Assembly: GCF_052114605.1 (NCBI RefSeq)
Contig: NZ_JBFRFB010000002.1
Span: 1-64,000 of the forward strand
Source: Microvirga sp052114605
GTDB taxonomy: Bacteria; Pseudomonadota; Alphaproteobacteria; Rhizobiales; Beijerinckiaceae
Length of the DNA: 64,000 bases
Direction: 5' to 3'
The notes under the pieces: model-generated
What the model was told of the DNA's origin: nothing
The model's input: only the letters and a program-made list of their open reading frames with translations
Databases searched by the model: none
Program-made: the position numbers and the translations under genes
In this document: positions 1 to 7,458 of the stretch, one piece after another
Layout of the letters: every line of letters begins with the position of its first letter
Numbering within the stretch: the stretch's first letter is position 1

Positions 1-209
1 TCACCAGCTTCTCGGTGGGCACCCTGGATGGGCGGGATGCGATGATGGTGATCGAGCTGGCCACCACACCGGAAGAATACGAGCGTGGCGTGCGGCATCA
101 GATGCCGGTGGCGATGACGCCGGAGCATGCGCGCGAGCTCGGCGAGGCCCTGCTCCTCGCCGCAAAGGCCGCGCTCATGGGCGACACACCCTCCTACGCC
201 GTCAACTAA
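1..209 (+). CDS. C-terminal part of an unrecognised protein (5' end outside window)
   Basis: The reading frame is open from the first complete codon at base 3 and ends at a TAA at 207-209, so only about the last 68 residues are present. A GTG at 15 could serve as a start but nothing shows that translation begins there, and the frame stays open upstream. The visible part is acidic, with the segments ATTPEEYERG and MTPEHARELGEALLLAAKAA, the latter likely an amphipathic helix. I do not recognise the family. A strong stem-loop at 313-346 lies about 100 bases downstream and probably ends this transcript. Confidence 0.6.
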   Translation, partial: TSFSVGTLDGRDAMMVIELATTPEEYERGVRHQMPVAMTPEHARELGEALLLAAKAALMGDTPSYAVN

Positions 210-312
210 AAAGCATCGAACGCAAAAAGCGGAAAACCGCGTTGCGTGGAAGATGATCAAGACATTGAAACTCGAAGCATCGGCAGTGGATTCGAACTCG
301 TGCTCGATGCTT

Positions 313-346
313 AAAACCAGCGCCTTGGGGCAAGGGCGCTGGTTTT
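313..346. terminator. Strong bidirectional stem-loop terminator
   Basis: AAAACCAGCGCC at 313-324 pairs perfectly with GGCGCTGGTTTT at 335-346. The A-run and T-run flanks give a U-rich tail in either direction. It sits between two convergent genes (ending at 209 and at 365) and would serve both. Confidence 0.85.
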
Positions 347-364
347 CTTATTTCCAGAGCTGTT

Positions 365-1108
365 TTACCGACACGCGCGAAAGCGGCCCATGTCGAGATG
401 AAAATGGTCGTGGTGTGCGGCGTTGTAATCGGGACTGAGCACCACATCGAAGAAATCGCATGCGCCGTCCCGCACGGCTCTCAGGAAAACCTCATGGCGG
501 CTGTTTCCGTTCCAGTCCCTGCGTAGAGTGATCTGCTTTCCATCTGCAAGCACGAAGCCTGAAATGTCCATGGCGTTGGCCGTCGCGTGCTCGCTGCGTC
601 GTCCCCTCTCACGATGATCGATGTTGCGGCACGCATAAGTGCCGAGATGGAGCACGCGCGCCACATCCTGCCCAAGATACTCTCGCGCTGCCTGACCTAT
701 CACATTCCTTTCGAACAGCGCCCAGGCGACAGCCAAAGGGCATGTAGCGGTAAAATTTCCGCTCAGACCGATTGACGCATCTATCACTTCGACTGCGTTC
801 GAGAGCCCGCATCCATCGGCGAGATCGCGATCGGGCACAGGCCTGTGGGACAAGGGCGATTCGGCCAAAACCGCGCGGCATTGCAATTCATCCCGTTCGA
901 GCCGCGAGAGCTTGTGGCGTGTGAGCCAATTTATCTCATCCGTGATACGCAACGGCGCGAAGGGATTGAGGTGACGAGGGATCTGCACGACACCGCCCCA
1001 GACCAATCCGCCGGTAATGCCGAGACCGAGAGCGGCGGCAAGAGCGAGGCGCCCGATAATGGTGAGGACGACATGGTGCCGCTGTGAAGGGTTATGCTGT
1101 TCTTCCAC
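365..1108 (-). CDS. Extensin-like C-terminal domain protein, membrane-anchored
   Basis: The C-terminal half matches the bacterial extensin-like family (PF06904). It has the segments FTATCPLAVAWALF, TYACRNIDH, SEHATANAMDISGF and a closing HHDHFHLDMGR. The SEHATA..AMD and HDHFH histidines and acids resemble the metal-site layout of D-Ala-D-Ala carboxypeptidase-like enzymes, so a cell-wall hydrolase role is possible but unproven. A hydrophobic stretch near the N-terminus (ALAAALGLGITGGLVWGG) suggests a membrane anchor with the domain in the periplasm. The frame extends to a TTG at 1195 without a ribosome binding site. I prefer the GTG at 1108, which is also not well supported. Convergent with the preceding gene across a shared terminator. 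Confidence 0.8.
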   Translation of the reverse strand: MEEQHNPSQRHHVVLTIIGRLALAAALGLGITGGLVWGGVVQIPRHLNPFAPLRITDEINWLTRHKLSRLERDELQCRAVLAESPLSHRPVPDRDLADGCGLSNAVEVIDASIGLSGNFTATCPLAVAWALFERNVIGQAAREYLGQDVARVLHLGTYACRNIDHRERGRRSEHATANAMDISGFVLADGKQITLRRDWNGNSRHEVFLRAVRDGACDFFDVVLSPDYNAAHHDHFHLDMGRFRACR

Positions 1109-1215
1109 CCTCGTGATCTGGGGTGCCTCACCCCTCGCCGCCAGCCTGCAAGATTCGAATCTCTGGACTTCTCGCCAGGTCCGTTGAATCCTCAAGCCTA
1201 TAAGAAAGCGAGGCG

Positions 1216-1605
1216 ATGATGACGCTCGATACGACAGAGGGGCGCGAGGCGGTGATCCGGACGATCGCCATGCCTGCGGATACGAATCCGGCCGGAGATA
1301 TTTTCGGCGGCTGGCTGATGTCGCAGATGGATCTTGCCGCCGGCAACGCCGCGGCCAGACGTGCTAGAGGACGCTGCGCGACGGTTGCCGTCGACGGCAT
1401 GGTCTTTCACACGCCCGTTCATGTGGGCGACGAAGTATCGGTCTATGCCGATCTCGTTTCGACCGGCCGGACTTCCATGAAATTCCAGGTTGAGGCATGG
1501 CGCCGTTCCCGCGATGGGGACGAGCAGATCAAGGTCACGGAGGCGATCTTCACGTTCGTCGCCATCGACAGCGGTTCACGCCCCCGTCCGCTCCCACCCG
1601 GCTGA
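1216..1605 (+). CDS. yciA: Acyl-CoA thioesterase, YciA family (hotdog fold)
   Basis: A 129-residue single hotdog-domain protein, the usual length for YciA. It carries the family signature ADTNPAGDIFGGWLMSQMD (residues about 16-34), where the Asn and Asp are catalytic in this family, followed by AVDGMVFHTPVHVGDEVSVYA. Such enzymes hydrolyse a range of acyl-CoAs in the cytosol and may help maintain free CoA. The start has tandem ATGs at 1216 and 1219, preceded by GCGAGGCG. It is monocistronic; the next gene is convergent and only 9 bases away, with no separate terminator visible. Confidence 0.88.
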   Translation: MMTLDTTEGREAVIRTIAMPADTNPAGDIFGGWLMSQMDLAAGNAAARRARGRCATVAVDGMVFHTPVHVGDEVSVYADLVSTGRTSMKFQVEAWRRSRDGDEQIKVTEAIFTFVAIDSGSRPRPLPPG

Positions 1606-1614
1606 CGGGAAAGC

Positions 1615-2700
1615 TCAGATAGCCTTGAACACGCCAGTGTCGAGAAACGTCTCGATCATCTCGCGATAGGGCGCGATGTCGATCCCGTTCGCATCAAGCC
1701 AGTCCGGGTTGTAATAGGTCGAGGTATAGCGGTCGCCACTGTCGCAGATGAGCGACACGAGCGACCCCTCCTCGCCCGCCGCCATCATGCAGCTGGCGAT
1801 CCAGCACAGCCCGAAGAAGTTCGTGCCCGTCGATCCGCCGACGCGGCGGAACAGGCGCTCGGACAGCACATGCATGGCGGCGATGGAGCCCGCATCCGGA
1901 ATCTTGATCATGTGGTCGATCACATCCGGAATGAAGGACGGCTCGACACGCGGACGCCCGACGCCCTCGATGCGTGAGGGACGTGCGCACGTGACAGTCG
2001 GATCCTTGCGGCAATAGGAATCGTAGAAGGCGGAGTACTCCACATCCACCACGCAGAGCCGCGTGTCGTAGTTGCGATAGCGGATGTAGCGGCCGATGGT
2101 GGCGGAGGTGCCGCCCGTTCCCGCGCTCATCACAACCCATGCGGGGCGCGGATAGCGCTCGGCTTCCATCTGCTCGAAAATGCTCTCGGCGATGTTGTTG
2201 TTGCCGCGCCAGTCGGTGGCGCGTTCGGCGTAAGTGAACTGATCGAGATAATAACCGCCCGCCTCACGGGCGAGGCCTGCGGCGACATCGTAGACCTCAC
2301 CGGGATTATCGACGAAATGGCAGCGCCCACCGAAACGCTCGATGGCCTCGATCTTCTGCCGGCTCGTCGTGCGCGGCATGACGGCGATGAAGGGTAACTG
2401 CAGCAGGTGAGCGAAATAGGCCTCGCTCACCGCCGTCGAGCCCGACGAGGCCTCGACCAGCGTCATGCCCTGCCTGATCTTGCCGTTGCAGATGCCGTAG
2501 AGAAACAGGGAGCGCGCCAGCCGGTGCTTGAGGCTGCCCGTCGGGTGCGTCGACTCGTCCTTGAGATAGATCGAGATGCCCTTCAGCCCGCGAAAGACCG
2601 GGTTGATGAGATGCGTGTCGGCGGAGCGCCGTCCATCGCCCTGAAGAATGGCGATCGCCTGTCTTGCCCATTCCCGGTCGACGCAGGGCGGCAGGCTCAT
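1615..2700 (-). CDS. PLP-dependent cysteine synthase-family protein, Cds1-like (putative L-cysteine desulfhydrase)
   Basis: A fold type II PLP enzyme of 361 residues. KDESTHPTGSLKHRLA holds the Schiff-base lysine, VEASSGSTAVSEAYFA the substrate loop, and SAGTGGTSATIGRYIRYR the phosphate-binding glycine loop. The pattern from RRSADTH through ERATDWRGNNNIAESI closely resembles mycobacterial Cds1 (an L-cysteine desulfhydrase) rather than CysK/CysM, so release of sulfide, pyruvate and ammonia from cysteine is the best guess. The frame extends to 2799, but the ATG at 2700 begins at MSLPPCVDREWARQAI, where the homology starts. No cysteine biosynthesis gene is nearby. Substrate not proven. Confidence 0.82.
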   Translation of the reverse strand: MSLPPCVDREWARQAIAILQGDGRRSADTHLINPVFRGLKGISIYLKDESTHPTGSLKHRLARSLFLYGICNGKIRQGMTLVEASSGSTAVSEAYFAHLLQLPFIAVMPRTTSRQKIEAIERFGGRCHFVDNPGEVYDVAAGLAREAGGYYLDQFTYAERATDWRGNNNIAESIFEQMEAERYPRPAWVVMSAGTGGTSATIGRYIRYRNYDTRLCVVDVEYSAFYDSYCRKDPTVTCARPSRIEGVGRPRVEPSFIPDVIDHMIKIPDAGSIAAMHVLSERLFRRVGGSTGTNFFGLCWIASCMMAAGEEGSLVSLICDSGDRYTSTYYNPDWLDANGIDIAPYREMIETFLDTGVFKAI

Positions 2701-2943
2701 GATGGGCGGACAGGCTGGACAGGACGCGGCGTCGCTCAACTCACTCTCCCGGAAGATCCATGAACCACCAAACGCTTCACGAGGCGGTGGCGCAAGCAAT
2801 CGATTATACAGCTACTCCCTATACCCTTTTACTCCTTCGAGGGAAGTTTGCCGGGAGAAACCGCGCTTTCCACTCGCTCCGACAGGCTCCCCCCCTGCCA
2901 AGGTCATAAAACTGAGATATCGGGCCGGTATCGGGTGGGCGCC

Positions 2944-3081
2944 ATGAAGACAATTGATCGAGATATTCGCGATCAGGCTCTCGATGCCGAGGATAGCTCC
3001 AGTCACTGCCCGGGATGGTTCGTTCTCTCAATCCCTCTGGCGGCCTTGGCCTGTGCGGCCGCAGCCATGATGTTCGGCTGA
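2944..3081 (+). CDS. Possible small membrane protein, 45 residues
   Basis: An ATG at 2944 opens a 45-codon frame starting MKTIDRDIRDQALDAED. It ends in one hydrophobic helix, WFVLSIPLAALACAAAAMM, giving a charged N-tail and one C-terminal membrane segment. The frame could extend upstream to 2848, but the added part is Pro/Arg-rich and unlike a protein start. The ribosome binding site is weak (GGGTGGG 7-13 bases upstream). I do not recognise the family. Confidence 0.35.
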   Translation: MKTIDRDIRDQALDAEDSSSHCPGWFVLSIPLAALACAAAAMMFG

Positions 3082-3166
3082 GAGCAAGCGCGTTGGCCGC
3101 TTGGCCGAGAGCTATTAACCATAAGACTAATTGCCTTACGTAAGCAGAGCCGGCTAATGCCGTTCC

Positions 3167-3283
3167 ATGCATGATCGACACACACGCCCTGGCGAAGATG
3201 TTCTTGCAAAGATCTGCAATGTGTTCGCGCTGCTGTGCGGCCTGGGGCTCCTGACCCTGGCCATCAATGTCGTCCACATTTAG
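3167..3283 (+). CDS. Possible small membrane protein, 38 residues, ending in an amber codon
   Basis: Starting at the ATG at 3167, the frame encodes a charged N-tail MHDRHTRPGEDVLAKI and a hydrophobic segment CNVFALLCGLGLLTLAINVV, then stops at TAG (3281-3283). The same frame continues without another stop for 53 codons to a TGA at 3443 and contains a second membrane segment, so this may be the first half of a broken or read-through two-helix protein. No convincing Shine-Dalgarno is visible. No family recognised. Confidence 0.3.
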   Translation: MHDRHTRPGEDVLAKICNVFALLCGLGLLTLAINVVHI

Positions 3284-3445
3284 AGCGGACGCAGCCATGC
3301 CGGATCTGACGAAATCGCCGACGACGTCTCCTGCAATCTGGAGGATGACCGACTGGCCCGTCTATCAAGATGGGTCGGCCTGTTCAGCGGATTGTTTTTC
3401 CTGGTCTTCGCGCTCTTCATCGCTCTTGAAACAGCCGGAACCTGA
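3284..3445 (+). other. In-frame continuation after the amber codon, with a second membrane segment
   Basis: Directly after the TAG at 3281 the same frame runs 53 codons to a TGA at 3443-3445. It encodes an acidic linker (GSDEIADDVSCNLEDDRLARL) and a typical transmembrane helix (WVGLFSGLFFLVFALFIAL). It has no ATG or GTG of its own, so it is either the remains of a gene split by a nonsense mutation, a read-through extension, or chance. Confidence 0.3.
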
Positions 3446-3530
3446 CAAGCGCGTCCCGGCTTCTCGGATGTGTCATTCACCTGCCTATCCGACCTGACCC
3501 GTCTCCATCTCTCCGCACCCGGCGGCCGGC

Positions 3531-4256
3531 TTATGATGGAGACGAAGTGGTGTTCAGGTTCGCGGTCGCCCATGTGGCGGCCTGGGTCCGGTTGGAGGCA
3601 TTCGTCTTTTTCAGAACGGCTTTTACGTGAACCTTGATGGTCGCCTCGGATAGCCCCAGTTCCTGAGCGATGAGCTTGTTGGTCGCTCCCTTCATCAGGT
3701 ACCGCAAAATCTGCGTCTCCCGTGCAGACAAATCTTTCGACTGCACTGCGACATTGTCGGCCAGAAGTGCATCAAGGCCTCGACCATCTTCAATATCGGC
3801 GCGAGCCAACTCATCCATGAGCTGGTTCAGGAAAGCCGAAGGAATGGAGGTCTCGCCTGATGCCACGAGTTCAAGCGCATTGATCAGAGCCTCACGCTCC
3901 ATGTTCGGCCGGCAGAACCCGTTCACTCCCGCGCGCCAGAGATAGATGATAGCTTCGGTATCGAGTTTCTCCGCAATGAGCACGATCCGCACGTCAGGAT
4001 GATCGGCCCTTATCTGTTCAATGCACGCCAGAGCGCTCTCCCGTGTGGAGGGCTCGCAAATGAGGAACATGCGAGGGCGCTCGGCAGATGCATCCGGCCT
4101 GTCATCCGAAATGACGAAACGTGTGCCGGACAAGAGGTGCCTGATGCCGGCGCGGAGCAAATTGTTCCAGCAAACCAAAGCAGTCGGCACATCGCTCGAC
4201 GCGATGGAGGACAGGGATAAGCCCTGCTCTCTCGAAGCGACAGAAATTTTAGCCAT
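3531..4256 (-). CDS. LuxR/NarL-family transcriptional regulator with degenerate receiver domain
   Basis: About 241 residues from the ATG at 4256 (the frame extends to 4322). The C-terminal third is a clear LuxR helix-turn-helix: LSARETQILRYLMKGATNKLIAQELGLS followed by EATIKVHVKAVLKK. The N-terminal part has the length and hydrophobic pattern of a receiver domain, but its key residues are missing. The acidic pair is replaced in TALVCWNN, the phospho-acceptor Asp in MFLICEPS, the switch Thr/Ser in RIVLIAE, and the Lys in GVNGFCRP. It is therefore unlikely to be phosphorylated in the usual way and may respond to protein or ligand binding. No histidine kinase is adjacent. Confidence 0.82.
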   Translation of the reverse strand: MAKISVASREQGLSLSSIASSDVPTALVCWNNLLRAGIRHLLSGTRFVISDDRPDASAERPRMFLICEPSTRESALACIEQIRADHPDVRIVLIAEKLDTEAIIYLWRAGVNGFCRPNMEREALINALELVASGETSIPSAFLNQLMDELARADIEDGRGLDALLADNVAVQSKDLSARETQILRYLMKGATNKLIAQELGLSEATIKVHVKAVLKKTNASNRTQAATWATANLNTTSSPS

Positions 4257-4964
4257 GGAATGCCCCGATAGACATTCGGCGAGCATCGGCGAGGGTCCTG
4301 ACCACATCTGTAATGTGCTCATCGGTCAGGCAGCCCCCTTGCGAGCGGGGCGAATTCCCCTGCTCTGCGATGAGAGGGGCGACAAGGCACGGATCTGGCA
4401 TTGCCAGTAACGAGACAGGCTTCAAGGATCCCTCACAGCTAAGCTTTTTGAGAAGGCTAGAGCAGGTGCGCTGAGGGTCAGATGAGCCTAGTGGGTTTAC
4501 CACTTTTTATTGTCTCAGTCGGAGCGGCGCGGGAGGGGTTATAGCGGGGCTATTTAGGAATGAAAGGAGAATTGCGTCATTTTGCATAGCGGCAAAGCGT
4601 CACTTTGACCCGCTCTCGAGGCATGATCGAGCAATCCCGCATGTGCCGTGATCAACTCCGACTCGAGACCAGATTCTCAGGCAATGGCCAGGCCGAGACA
4701 AGCTGTAGCGCTTTCATATCTCGAAAATTCGAATGGCTAATTTTCCCAATTTTCACTGCCTCACTGAAGAGGTGAGACGCCCTCAACTATAGAATTCATC
4801 CATTTGGATATTCCTAGCCTTTTGGATAAAAATGCAATCCCAAAGGATTACCACCGATGTATTGGTGCGGCTGAAAGCCGGAACGCATTCCTCTTATTAC
4901 TGTTAAATTCTCATCCAACCAAGCCGATTAGCCTCGGAGCCCCTTCCTGGACTGAGAGTTTATT
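4257..4964. other. 708-base intergenic region, probable regulatory region of two divergent genes
   Basis: This gap separates the leftward LuxR-type regulator from the rightward Gly/His-repeat gene. The part after 4700 is AT-richer than the surroundings and probably holds the promoter of the rightward gene. I see no convincing ORF or RNA gene. The only structured sequence is an 11-base direct repeat at 4574-4607, listed separately. Confidence 0.5.
4574..4607 (+). repeat. Direct repeat GCGTCA(T/C)TTTG, 23-base period
   Basis: GCGTCATTTTG at 4574-4584 recurs as GCGTCACTTTG at 4597-4607, ten of eleven bases identical. A 23-base spacing is about two helical turns, as for tandem regulator half-sites. 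Its role in controlling either divergent gene is inference. Confidence 0.4.
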
Positions 4965-5996
4965 ATGAAGTCGACCCATCAGCTTGCCTTCGCAGGCCTC
5001 GCTACCCTTTTGTCTTCTGTCAGCGCATTCGCCGCCGATCTGGGCCGTACAGAGGCGATGCGTCAGCCTCACCACACGCGTGGCGGGCAATGCATGCCTG
5101 CTGTGGCGAACCCGGAAGATTATACGAACTGTCGGTTTCGATATGTGAGAGGCGAGGAGATCTGCCGCTGCCAAATCACGGCTCCGGCGCAGCGGCTTGT
5201 ACGCACCCCGCTCGACCGGACGGATCTCACGACCGGGTCCATCTCGGGAGCACCAAACTTCGGCGGCGTCGGTTCGATCACTCCGAACACCCCGCGTGAT
5301 CGAGGCGGCCCTGACTATGCCTCTTCGTCCGGCAACCCATCGCGCGGCAACGGCCCCGAGAGTGCCCCCGGCGCGGGACCTGGAAACCCGAATGGCGGCC
5401 AAACGGGCAATCCCCCTGGCCGTAATCCCGGATCAGGTGGCGGGACCAATCATGGCGGAAGCACGCCTCCTGGTGGCGGCACGAGCTCCGATGGCGGCAC
5501 GTCGCCTGGATCCAATCCCGGAAATGGCGGCTCCGCTCCGGGTGGCACGGATAATGGCGGGAATCCCGGAAACAACCCGGGTGGACCTGGAGACAATCCT
5601 GGCACCCCCAGCGGTGGTGATACGGGCACTCCTGGCAATCCCGGCGGCAATCCCGGTTCAGGTGGAGGTCATCCCGGACATGGTGGCCCCGGACACGATG
5701 GTCCTGGAGGCGGTAAAGGAGGCCACGGTGGAAAGGGCGATCACGGTGGCGGCAAGGGCGAACACGGTGGCAAGGGTGACCACGGTGGCGGCAAGGGCGG
5801 ACACGATGGAAAAGGTGACCATGGTGGCGGCAAAGGCGGCCATGGCGGGAAAGGAGACCACGACGGCGGCAAGGGTGGCCATGGTGGAAAAGGAGACCAC
5901 GGTGATGGCCGCGGTGATCATGGAGGCGGCAGAGGCGACAATGGCGGCAAGGGTGACCACAGCGGTGGCGACCATGGCGGTCGAGGTCGCGACTAA
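4965..5996 (+). CDS. Secreted Gly-rich protein with C-terminal Gly/His/Asp/Lys 13-residue repeats
   Basis: 343 residues. A Sec signal peptide (MKSTHQLAFAGLATLLSS, cleavage likely after SAFA) precedes a short conserved-looking domain (residues about 24-85) with three cysteines in GQCMPAV, NCRFRY and EEICRCQI. A Gly/Pro/Asn/Ser linker follows to about residue 250. The end is seven tandem units of 13 residues (253-343) of the type GHGGKGDHGGGKG; the last two or three are diverged. The tail alternates Lys/Arg with Asp and is rich in His, so it may bind metal or polyanions or act as an extended surface spacer. No membrane anchor or sorting motif seen. No known family recognised. An upstream AGAG lies near the ATG. 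Confidence 0.75.
   Translation: MKSTHQLAFAGLATLLSSVSAFAADLGRTEAMRQPHHTRGGQCMPAVANPEDYTNCRFRYVRGEEICRCQITAPAQRLVRTPLDRTDLTTGSISGAPNFGGVGSITPNTPRDRGGPDYASSSGNPSRGNGPESAPGAGPGNPNGGQTGNPPGRNPGSGGGTNHGGSTPPGGGTSSDGGTSPGSNPGNGGSAPGGTDNGGNPGNNPGGPGDNPGTPSGGDTGTPGNPGGNPGSGGGHPGHGGPGHDGPGGGKGGHGGKGDHGGGKGEHGGKGDHGGGKGGHDGKGDHGGGKGGHGGKGDHDGGKGGHGGKGDHGDGRGDHGGGRGDNGGKGDHSGGDHGGRGRD
5721..5993 (+). repeat. Seven tandem 39-base units inside the Gly/His-repeat gene
   Basis: Each 39-base unit encodes a 13-residue block (GHGGKGDHGGGKG and variants). Units 1-5 are close copies with Asp, Glu or Gly changes; units 6 and 7 are diverged. Codon-level similarity between units (repeated GGCGGCAAGGG and GGTGACCACGG segments) indicates expansion by recombination or slippage, so copy number may vary between strains. 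Confidence 0.85.
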
Positions 5997-6048
5997 CCGA
6001 TTGTCATAAGGAGGAGCCGCGGAGATCACGCATCCTCCCAGATTAAAG

Positions 6049-6077
6049 GCCCTGCCAGAAGTCGATTCTGGCAGGGC
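6049..6077. terminator. Stem-loop, probable terminator
   Basis: GCCCTGCCAGAA at 6049-6060 pairs perfectly with TTCTGGCAGGGC at 6066-6077 around a 5-base loop. It follows the rightward Gly/His gene and also the 3' end of the leftward tRNA. The tail is weakly T-rich only on the minus strand (CTTTAAT), so it fits best as the tRNA terminator, possibly working both ways. Confidence 0.65.
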
Positions 6078-6162
6078 TCCCCGAATTGGTGAACGTGCCC
6101 GGTCAGACGACGAAGAAATCGTGCGCATGAGCTTGTTCGATAGCATCGCAATTTGAAAAAAT

Positions 6163-6238
6163 TGGTGGGCCCGGCAGGACTCGAACCTGCAACCAGACCG
6201 TTATGAGCGGCCGGCTCTAACCATTGAGCTACAGGCCC
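6163..6238 (-). tRNA. tRNA with anticodon CAU, probably tRNA-Ile2 (lysidine type)
   Basis: Read on the minus strand, a full 76-nt cloverleaf runs from GGGCCTG to an encoded CCA. The 7-bp acceptor stem is GGGCCTG/CGGGCCC with a G-C pair at each end and one wobble. The anticodon arm is GGCCG-CTCATAA-CGGTC, anticodon CAU, and the T arm has GGTTCGAGTCC. The D arm AGCTCAATGGTTAGAGC has the shorter loop of bacterial tRNA-Ile(CAU) rather than of elongator tRNA-Met, and the loop sequence CTCATAA fits both. I favour the isoleucine tRNA whose C34 is changed to lysidine by TilS to read AUA. It is not an initiator, which would have an unpaired 1-72. Confidence 0.9.
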
Positions 6239-6253
6239 TTCCGAGGAAGGCCA

Positions 6254-6288
6254 GGGGTGTCCGGAACCTTGGTTCCTCACCCCTTTTT
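6254..6288 (+). terminator. Terminator-like hairpin just upstream of the tRNA gene
   Basis: GGGGTG (6254-6259) pairs with CACCCC (6278-6283), with an inner stem GGAACC (6263-6268)/GGTTCC (6271-6276), followed by TTTTT (6284-6288). It has terminator form on the plus strand but no plus-strand gene ends close by; it lies 16 bases upstream of the tRNA 5' end. It may stop readthrough from the left, or be part of the tRNA control region. Confidence 0.45.
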
Positions 6289-6468
6289 CGGTGGCGGGCC
6301 GGGTGCTCCGACCGTCCCTTGTACCTGTCTTACAATAGGTCCCGCGTCAAGCCGCTTTGGCTCTGGAAGGCAATCTACAGCTACCCTTTTACGGCATCCT
6401 GCGCCATGGGCACCGTTGGTGCCGGATCCTGCTCCCCTATGTAGAGGCTCAACTTCCGGGAGGATGGA

Positions 6469-7446
6469 ATGGGATTGCTGGTGGATGGCGTCTGGCAGGA
6501 TCGCTGGTACGAGACGAAGAGCACGGGTGGGCGCTTCGTGCGCAAGGATGCCGCATTCCGCAACTGGGTCACTCCCGACGGCGCCGCCGGCCCTACTGGC
6601 AAGGGCGGCTTCATGGCGGAGCCTGGGCGCTACCACCTCTATGTCGCCCTCGCCTGCCCCTGGGCGCATCGCACGCTGATCATGCGCAAGTTGAAAGGTC
6701 TGGAGGCGACAATCGGCCTCTCCGTCGTGCACTGGCTCATGCTTGAGCACGGCTGGACCTTCGAGGAGGGGCCCGGAACCATTCCCGACCCGATCCACAA
6801 CGCGCGCTATCTCCACGAGGTCTACACGGCCGCCGCACCGGACTACACAGGCCGTGTGACGGTGCCGGTTCTGTGGGACAAGAAGACATCCACCATCGTG
6901 AGCAATGAATCCGCCGAGATCATCCGCATGATGAATTCTGCCTTCGACGCGGTGGGCGCGAAGCTCGGCGATTATTATCCGCAGGCCTTGCGTGAGGAGA
7001 TCGATGCGCTGAACGCGCAGGTCTACGACAAAGTCAACAACGGCGTGTACAAGGCGGGCTTTGCCACCACGCAGCAGGCCTATGAGGAAGCGGTCCGCCC
7101 ATTGTTCGAGATGTTGGACAGGCTCGACGAGCGCCTGTCCTCACAACGCTATCTTTTCGGCAGCGCCATGACCGAAACGGATATCCGCCTGTTCACGACT
7201 TTGGTGCGCTTCGATCCCGTTTATGTCGGCCACTTCAAGTGCAACCTGCGCCGCATCGCGGATTACGCGAACCTGTCAGGATATCTGCGCGACATCTACC
7301 AGATGCCCGACATCCGCGAGACCGTGAACATGCATCACATCAAGAGCCATTATTACGGCAGTCACAGGTCCATCAACCCGACTGGCATCGTGCCGATGGG
7401 ACCCGTGCTCGATCTCGATGCTCCGCACGACCGCGCGGCATTCTAG
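6469..7446 (+). CDS. yqjG: Glutathione S-transferase family, glutathionyl-hydroquinone reductase type (YqjG/Ecm4)
   Basis: 325 residues, the usual length for the Xi-class GST family. The N-terminal thioredoxin-like domain carries the catalytic motif ALACPWAHRTLI (Cys near residue 63), and the family glutathione-binding segment TVPVLWDKKTSTIVSNESAEIIRM follows. The C-terminal all-alpha domain includes GSAMTETDIRLFTTLVRFDPVYVGHFKCN. Such enzymes reductively remove glutathione from glutathionyl-hydroquinones and act in quinone detoxification. ATG at 6469 is preceded by GGGAGGA. A monocistronic unit, convergent with the next operon, with only 12 bases between the two stop codons. Confidence 0.9.
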   Translation: MGLLVDGVWQDRWYETKSTGGRFVRKDAAFRNWVTPDGAAGPTGKGGFMAEPGRYHLYVALACPWAHRTLIMRKLKGLEATIGLSVVHWLMLEHGWTFEEGPGTIPDPIHNARYLHEVYTAAAPDYTGRVTVPVLWDKKTSTIVSNESAEIIRMMNSAFDAVGAKLGDYYPQALREEIDALNAQVYDKVNNGVYKAGFATTQQAYEEAVRPLFEMLDRLDERLSSQRYLFGSAMTETDIRLFTTLVRFDPVYVGHFKCNLRRIADYANLSGYLRDIYQMPDIRETVNMHHIKSHYYGSHRSINPTGIVPMGPVLDLDAPHDRAAF

Positions 7447-7458
7447 GATGTCAGGCGA

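Noticed and set aside
2819..3298. A 159-codon minus-strand frame over the small-ORF region
   Set aside because: Arg/Pro-rich composition, no motif and no ribosome binding site; the opposite-strand short frames with membrane helices look more credible.
5721..5993. Regularly spaced repeats that could suggest a CRISPR array
   Set aside because: The 39-base units are contiguous coding repeats with no unique spacers and no cas genes nearby.
5658..6146. A 162-codon minus-strand frame rich in Ala, Val and Thr across the Gly/His repeat
   Set aside because: Its low-complexity hydrophobic sequence is simply the complement of the Gly/His repeat DNA.
6163..6238. The tRNA as an initiator tRNA-fMet or as a phage attachment site
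   Set aside because: Its 1-72 pair is G-C and the D arm is of the Ile2 type; I found no integrase or repeated 3' tRNA fragment in the window to support an att site.
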